A DNA stretch of 64,000 nt from Tenacibaculum todarodis. Lineage in GTDB: Bacteria; Bacteroidota; Bacteroidia; Flavobacteriales; Flavobacteriaceae. The stretch's first letter is position 1; each line of letters starts with the position of its first letter. The translations under genes and the position numbers were made by a program. The stretch covers positions 186,001 to 250,000 of the forward strand of contig NZ_CP018155.1 of the NCBI RefSeq assembly GCF_001889045.1, written 5' to 3'. Under the pieces are notes generated by a model. That model ran no database searches. It saw only the letters and a list, made by a program, of their open reading frames with translations, and was not told the origin of the DNA. Positions 61,115 to 64,000 of this stretch are shown piece after piece.

Positions 61115-61729
61115 TTATAGTCTTTCGCTAATAACGGTTCTTACAATATCTATGGCAACAGTATTATACCTGTCATTAGGTATTATAATATCTGCGTAGT
61201 TTTTTGTTGGCTCAATAAATTGCTGGTGCATTGGTTTTAAGGTGTCTTGATAACGGCTTAAAACTTCATCAATATCTCTTCCTCTTTCATTAATATCTCT
61301 TCTAATTCTACGAATTAAACGTTCATCTGCATCTGCATGCACATAGATTTTAATGTCGCATAATTTACGTAATTCTTCACTGTTAAAGATAAGAATTCCT
61401 TCAACAATAATTACTTTTCTTGGATGTGTTTTTATTGTGTCTTTTGTTCTGTTGTGTGTTACAAAAGAATATACAGGTTGTTCAATAATTTCTTCTCTTT
61501 TTAAAGCTGATAAATGCTGAACTAATAATTCAAAATCAATTGCTCTTGGATGGTCGAAATTTATCTTTGTTCTTTCGTCGTAAGAAAGGTTATCTGTTGC
61601 TTTGTAATAAGAATCTTGAGATATTACACAAACTTCATCTGATGGAAGTTGATTTATAATTTGATTTACAACGGTAGTTTTTCCGCTTCCTGTTCCTCCG
61701 GCAATACCAATAATGAGCATGTTTTTCAT
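61115..61729 (-). CDS. udk: uridine kinase
   Basis: 204 residues. Phosphorylates uridine/cytidine with ATP or GTP in pyrimidine salvage. P-loop GGTGSGKTT at 10-18, ISQDSYYK, FDHPRAIDFELL, and RRIRRDINERGRDIDEVLSRYQ (lid and base specificity) are complete. The start could be the internal Met at codon 4; the upstream ATG at 61729 is used here. First gene of the udk-ftsB-mutA-mutB transcript, just downstream of tRNA-Thr. Confidence 0.94.
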   Translation of the reverse strand: MKNMLIIGIAGGTGSGKTTVVNQIINQLPSDEVCVISQDSYYKATDNLSYDERTKINFDHPRAIDFELLVQHLSALKREEIIEQPVYSFVTHNRTKDTIKTHPRKVIIVEGILIFNSEELRKLCDIKIYVHADADERLIRRIRRDINERGRDIDEVLSRYQDTLKPMHQQFIEPTKNYADIIIPNDRYNTVAIDIVRTVISERL

Positions 61730-61780
61730 TTGTAAATTTTATGAAATAATTGAAAACAAATTTAGTGAATTTAAACCATA

Positions 61781-61809
61781 AAAAAAGACATCTGAAAAGA
61801 TGTCTTTTT
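61781..61809 (-). terminator. terminator of tRNA-Thr
   Basis: AAAAAGACATCT, GAAA, AGATGTCTTTTT with extra T on the minus-strand side. It begins nine bases after the tRNA 3' end. Confidence 0.88.
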
Positions 61810-61817
61810 AATTTAAG

Positions 61818-61891
61818 AGCCGATGGAGGGACTCGAACCCACGACCTGCTGATTACAAATCAGCTGCTCTAGCCAGCTGAGCTACATCGGC
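61818..61891 (-). tRNA. tRNA-Thr (anticodon TGT)
   Basis: 74 bases on the minus strand with discriminator T. Acceptor GCCGATG/CATCGGC, D arm TAGCTCAGCTGGCTAGAGC, anticodon loop TTTGTAA in CTGATTTGTAATCAG, and T arm GTGGGTTCGAGTCCCTC. Decodes ACA and probably other ACN codons. Confidence 0.97.
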
Positions 61892-61945
61892 TTTTTTTTA
61901 ACGCGACAAAGAAATATAAATTTTTGAAACTGCGCAACAACTTTT

Positions 61946-62827
61946 TTATAAATTTTTCAATGCTTTTTCTAATGTTTTAAATTTGAATTTAAATCCCAGA
62001 TTTTCAACCTTTTCTGAAGAGACTCTACTTCCTTTTAATAAAATATATGCCAATTCTCCTAAAGCAGTTTTTATCACAAAACTTGGAGCATTCATTGGTA
62101 AAACAGGCTTTTTTAAATTTTTTCCTAATGCTTTGGTAAAAGAGTTATTGGTTTGATGTTCAGGAGATACAGCGTTTAAAATACCCGTGTATTTTGTGTT
62201 TTCTATTGCATTTATATACAGGTTACACAAGTCTTCTATATGAATCCAAGGCATATATTGTTTTCCGTTTCCAAGAGCTGAAAGAAACAGTGGAGTGTTC
62301 ATTTTTTGCAAAGCGCCACCGTTTTTTGCTAAAACAACACCTGTTCTTAAAATGCTAACAGGTACATTTAGTTTTTTAAATTGATTTGCTGCTGCTTCCC
62401 ACTTTACACATATTTTAGAGATGAAATCATTTTCAGGTTTATCATCTTCTGTAAAAATTGTATCGGAAGTTATTGCTCCATAATAACCAATTCCGGAAGC
62501 AGAAATAAAGCCTTTTAAATCAATTTCTAATTCTTTTACTTTTTTAAACAGTAGATTGGCAGATTTTACTCTACTATTTATGAGTTCTTGTTTTCTTTTA
62601 TCTGTCCAACGTTTATCTGCAATTCCAGCGCCAGCTAAATGAATAATATGTGTAATATCTTTAAAAGCTGCATCGTCTATATATTCTTCTGCAATATTCC
62701 ATTTAAATTCATTTTTTAAAGTAGGGTTTCTTGTAAGAATAACCACACTATAGTTTTTCTCTTCTAATTTTTTTTGAAGATATTTTCCAACTAAACCCGT
62801 TCCTCCCGTTATTAATATTTTATTCAT
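61946..62827 (-). CDS. TIGR01777 family NAD-dependent epimerase-like protein
   Basis: 293 residues. Extended SDR fold: GGTGLVGKYLQKKL at 8-21, HLAGAGIADKRWTDKRKQELINSRV (the family's AGxxI..RW...K..I..SR block), SASGIGYYG, and a C-terminal DUF1731-like part (PSFVIKTALGELAYILLKGSRVSSEKV). Related to the cell-division-associated SulA/YfcH group by name, but its substrate is unknown. Overlaps the alpha/beta-hydrolase gene by eight bases. Confidence 0.9.
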   Translation of the reverse strand: MNKILITGGTGLVGKYLQKKLEEKNYSVVILTRNPTLKNEFKWNIAEEYIDDAAFKDITHIIHLAGAGIADKRWTDKRKQELINSRVKSANLLFKKVKELEIDLKGFISASGIGYYGAITSDTIFTEDDKPENDFISKICVKWEAAANQFKKLNVPVSILRTGVVLAKNGGALQKMNTPLFLSALGNGKQYMPWIHIEDLCNLYINAIENTKYTGILNAVSPEHQTNNSFTKALGKNLKKPVLPMNAPSFVIKTALGELAYILLKGSRVSSEKVENLGFKFKFKTLEKALKNL

Positions 62828-63824
62828 GCTTTTGTGGTTGTAATTTTAAAATTGTGTCTGCAAACTTGTAAATTTCTTTTTCTACAGTTTTATATTCTTC
62901 CGTAAAAAAACGTGATGCAATAGAATGATTTTTAGCTTCAGGTATTGCAATTTGATACTTTTTATCTTCTGAAGTTGAAATTTGTTCAAACATTTCTTTC
63001 ATTCTTTTTACGGAAACTGTTTTGTCTTGTTCTTCTTCATTTTTATAATAATACGCCATAAAAATGGGTTGTTTTATTTTTTGAAAAACTTCCTTTTTCA
63101 TGGTTGCTTGTATCATTGCTTTTAAATTAACAATGGCTTCAATTCTGTATTTTGAATACCAGTATTTTTCAGCTCCGTTGGGTGGTTGCCAAGTTTGATA
63201 ATCTCCACCCATTATTAATCCTAATAATTGTTTTCCCCAAGGTTTAGTAACCAAGTTAGAGTTGGTGTCATAAATATCAATATTAGGAGACGATAAAATT
63301 AAAGCTTCAATTTCTGGGTTCTCAGAAGCTAAAAACAAACCAGCTGTTGCACCAGTACTTACACACATTAAAATCACTTTTTCACCCATTTGTTTACCAA
63401 TTGCAATGGCTTTTTTGGCTGATTCTAAATAACCTTCAGCAGTAAATTCTATTAAAGGCTCTTTGTCTTTTAGACCATGTTTGTATAACCTCGGAGCGTA
63501 AAGGTTTGCTCCATATCGTTTAGCAAAATTAGTATAGATTACTTCTGTTTCTGCTGGACTTGCTGAAAAACCATGCAAATAAACTACTGCGTATTTTGTT
63601 TTCTTAGGAATGCTATCTGCCCAAATTAATCTAGAATGATTTCCTTCTCTAATATTTGTATTACTGTTTTCTTTAGCAATTGAACTTTCAATTTCTAATA
63701 AACTTTGTGTGTTTGCTGTTATTTGAGTTGTTAATATTGGTTTGGCTGCTTTAGGTCCAATTATATATATAAAAAGGAGAAGAAGTAAAAGGAATCCTAA
63801 GTATTTGAGTATTTTTTTTAGCAT
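62820..63824 (-). CDS. membrane-anchored alpha/beta hydrolase
   Basis: 334 residues. N-terminal membrane helix (LKYLGFLLLLLLFIYIIG) or uncleaved signal, then an alpha/beta-hydrolase domain: AVVYLHGFSASPAET oxyanion region, nucleophile elbow CVSTGATAG (Cys replaces the first Gly of GxSxG), and a late His in AKNHSIASRFF. Periplasmic or envelope esterase/lipase-like; substrate unknown. Paired with the TIGR01777 gene in one transcript. The 176 bases beyond its ATG to the window end are AT-rich and contain no gene that I can support. Confidence 0.83.
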   Translation of the reverse strand: MLKKILKYLGFLLLLLLFIYIIGPKAAKPILTTQITANTQSLLEIESSIAKENSNTNIREGNHSRLIWADSIPKKTKYAVVYLHGFSASPAETEVIYTNFAKRYGANLYAPRLYKHGLKDKEPLIEFTAEGYLESAKKAIAIGKQMGEKVILMCVSTGATAGLFLASENPEIEALILSSPNIDIYDTNSNLVTKPWGKQLLGLIMGGDYQTWQPPNGAEKYWYSKYRIEAIVNLKAMIQATMKKEVFQKIKQPIFMAYYYKNEEEQDKTVSVKRMKEMFEQISTSEDKKYQIAIPEAKNHSIASRFFTEEYKTVEKEIYKFADTILKLQPQKHE

Positions 63825-64000
63825 TTAGTAGCATAATTAGTGATTAATAATTGTAAAAATACAAATATTAGAGGTGTAATTCCTTTAAACAAAATTAAAA
63901 AAATAAAATTTATTTCACTTTTAAATAACTGAAAATCAATGTTATAAAAAATAATTTAAAATAAATTCAAAAAAAATAAAACCGCACCTTCTTTTTTCTC

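Overview
The window looks like chromosome from a marine-type Flavobacteriaceae (Bacteroidota). The evidence is the AT-rich, densely packed coding sequence; weak or absent Shine-Dalgarno sequences; several boxes fitting the Bacteroidota -7 promoter form TAnnTTTG; and family-typical proteins: fused alpha/beta dehydrogenase E1, a long two-part signal peptidase I, DUF2851, DUF3667, DUF4834, DUF5683, a GH3/beta-lactamase fusion and a tRNA-guanine transglycosylase without zinc cysteines. No rRNA, CRISPR array, prophage or complete integrative element is visible. Almost everything is core housekeeping content; the accessory signal sits in small repeats and cassettes between genes.

Layout. 1-5.3 kb (+): 5'-truncated polyphosphate kinase 2, a DEDD exonuclease bracketed by short palindromic repeats, a conserved unknown protein, and the GH3/beta-lactamase fusion. 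5.4-12.5 kb (-): DUF4159 / BASS transporter / PlsC acyltransferase with a heptamer array at the last junction; an AraC-type membrane regulator; RsmE / acetyltransferase-like / outer-membrane barrel. 12.7-20.3 kb (+): an envelope polysaccharide cluster (DUF4834, YfhO, two glycosyltransferases, WecB, flippase) closed by a terminator. 20.4-28.6 kb (-): Crp regulator, then WbqC-lepB-dapB-DUF5683-parB-parA, then pepD and a nitroreductase. 28.7-31.2 kb (+): DUF2851 and two nested REP/RAYT units. 31.5-40.5 kb (-): fused E1 dehydrogenase, a pseudo-M1 peptidase joined to a barrel-like region, LOG protein and uvrA. 40.6-46.4 kb (+): PspC-like protein, K+ channel, RmlD-like reductase, alanine symporter, HhH protein, acyl-CoA dehydrogenase with a duplicated 3' end. 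46.5-53.9 kb: aroC (-), tRNA-Ser, rluF, tgt, LptF/G permease, EamA transporter, accA, DUF3667 (+). 54-64 kb: TlpA-like thioredoxin (-), hutH (+), an inserted one-gene cassette with structured ends, then mutB-mutA-ftsB-udk, tRNA-Thr, a TIGR01777 epimerase and an alpha/beta hydrolase (all -).

Functional themes are envelope and polysaccharide biogenesis (12.9-20.3 kb, lepB, plsC, LptF/G, the GH3 muramidase-type enzyme), chromosome segregation and division (parAB, ftsB), branched-chain and propionyl-CoA carbon flow (E1, acyl-CoA dehydrogenase, methylmalonyl-CoA mutase), and RNA modification (rsmE, rluF, tgt).

The items most worth a second look are: (1) the 56675-57361 cassette, one small ORF flanked by attC-like imperfect palindromes in inverted orientation; (2) the nested REP/RAYT units at 30028-31213, where one unit has landed inside the transposase gene of another; (3) a roughly 80-base repeat found at three gene 3' ends; (4) an exact-protein but recoded duplication of the acyl-CoA dehydrogenase C-terminus; (5) the M1-like protein with no zinc ligands.
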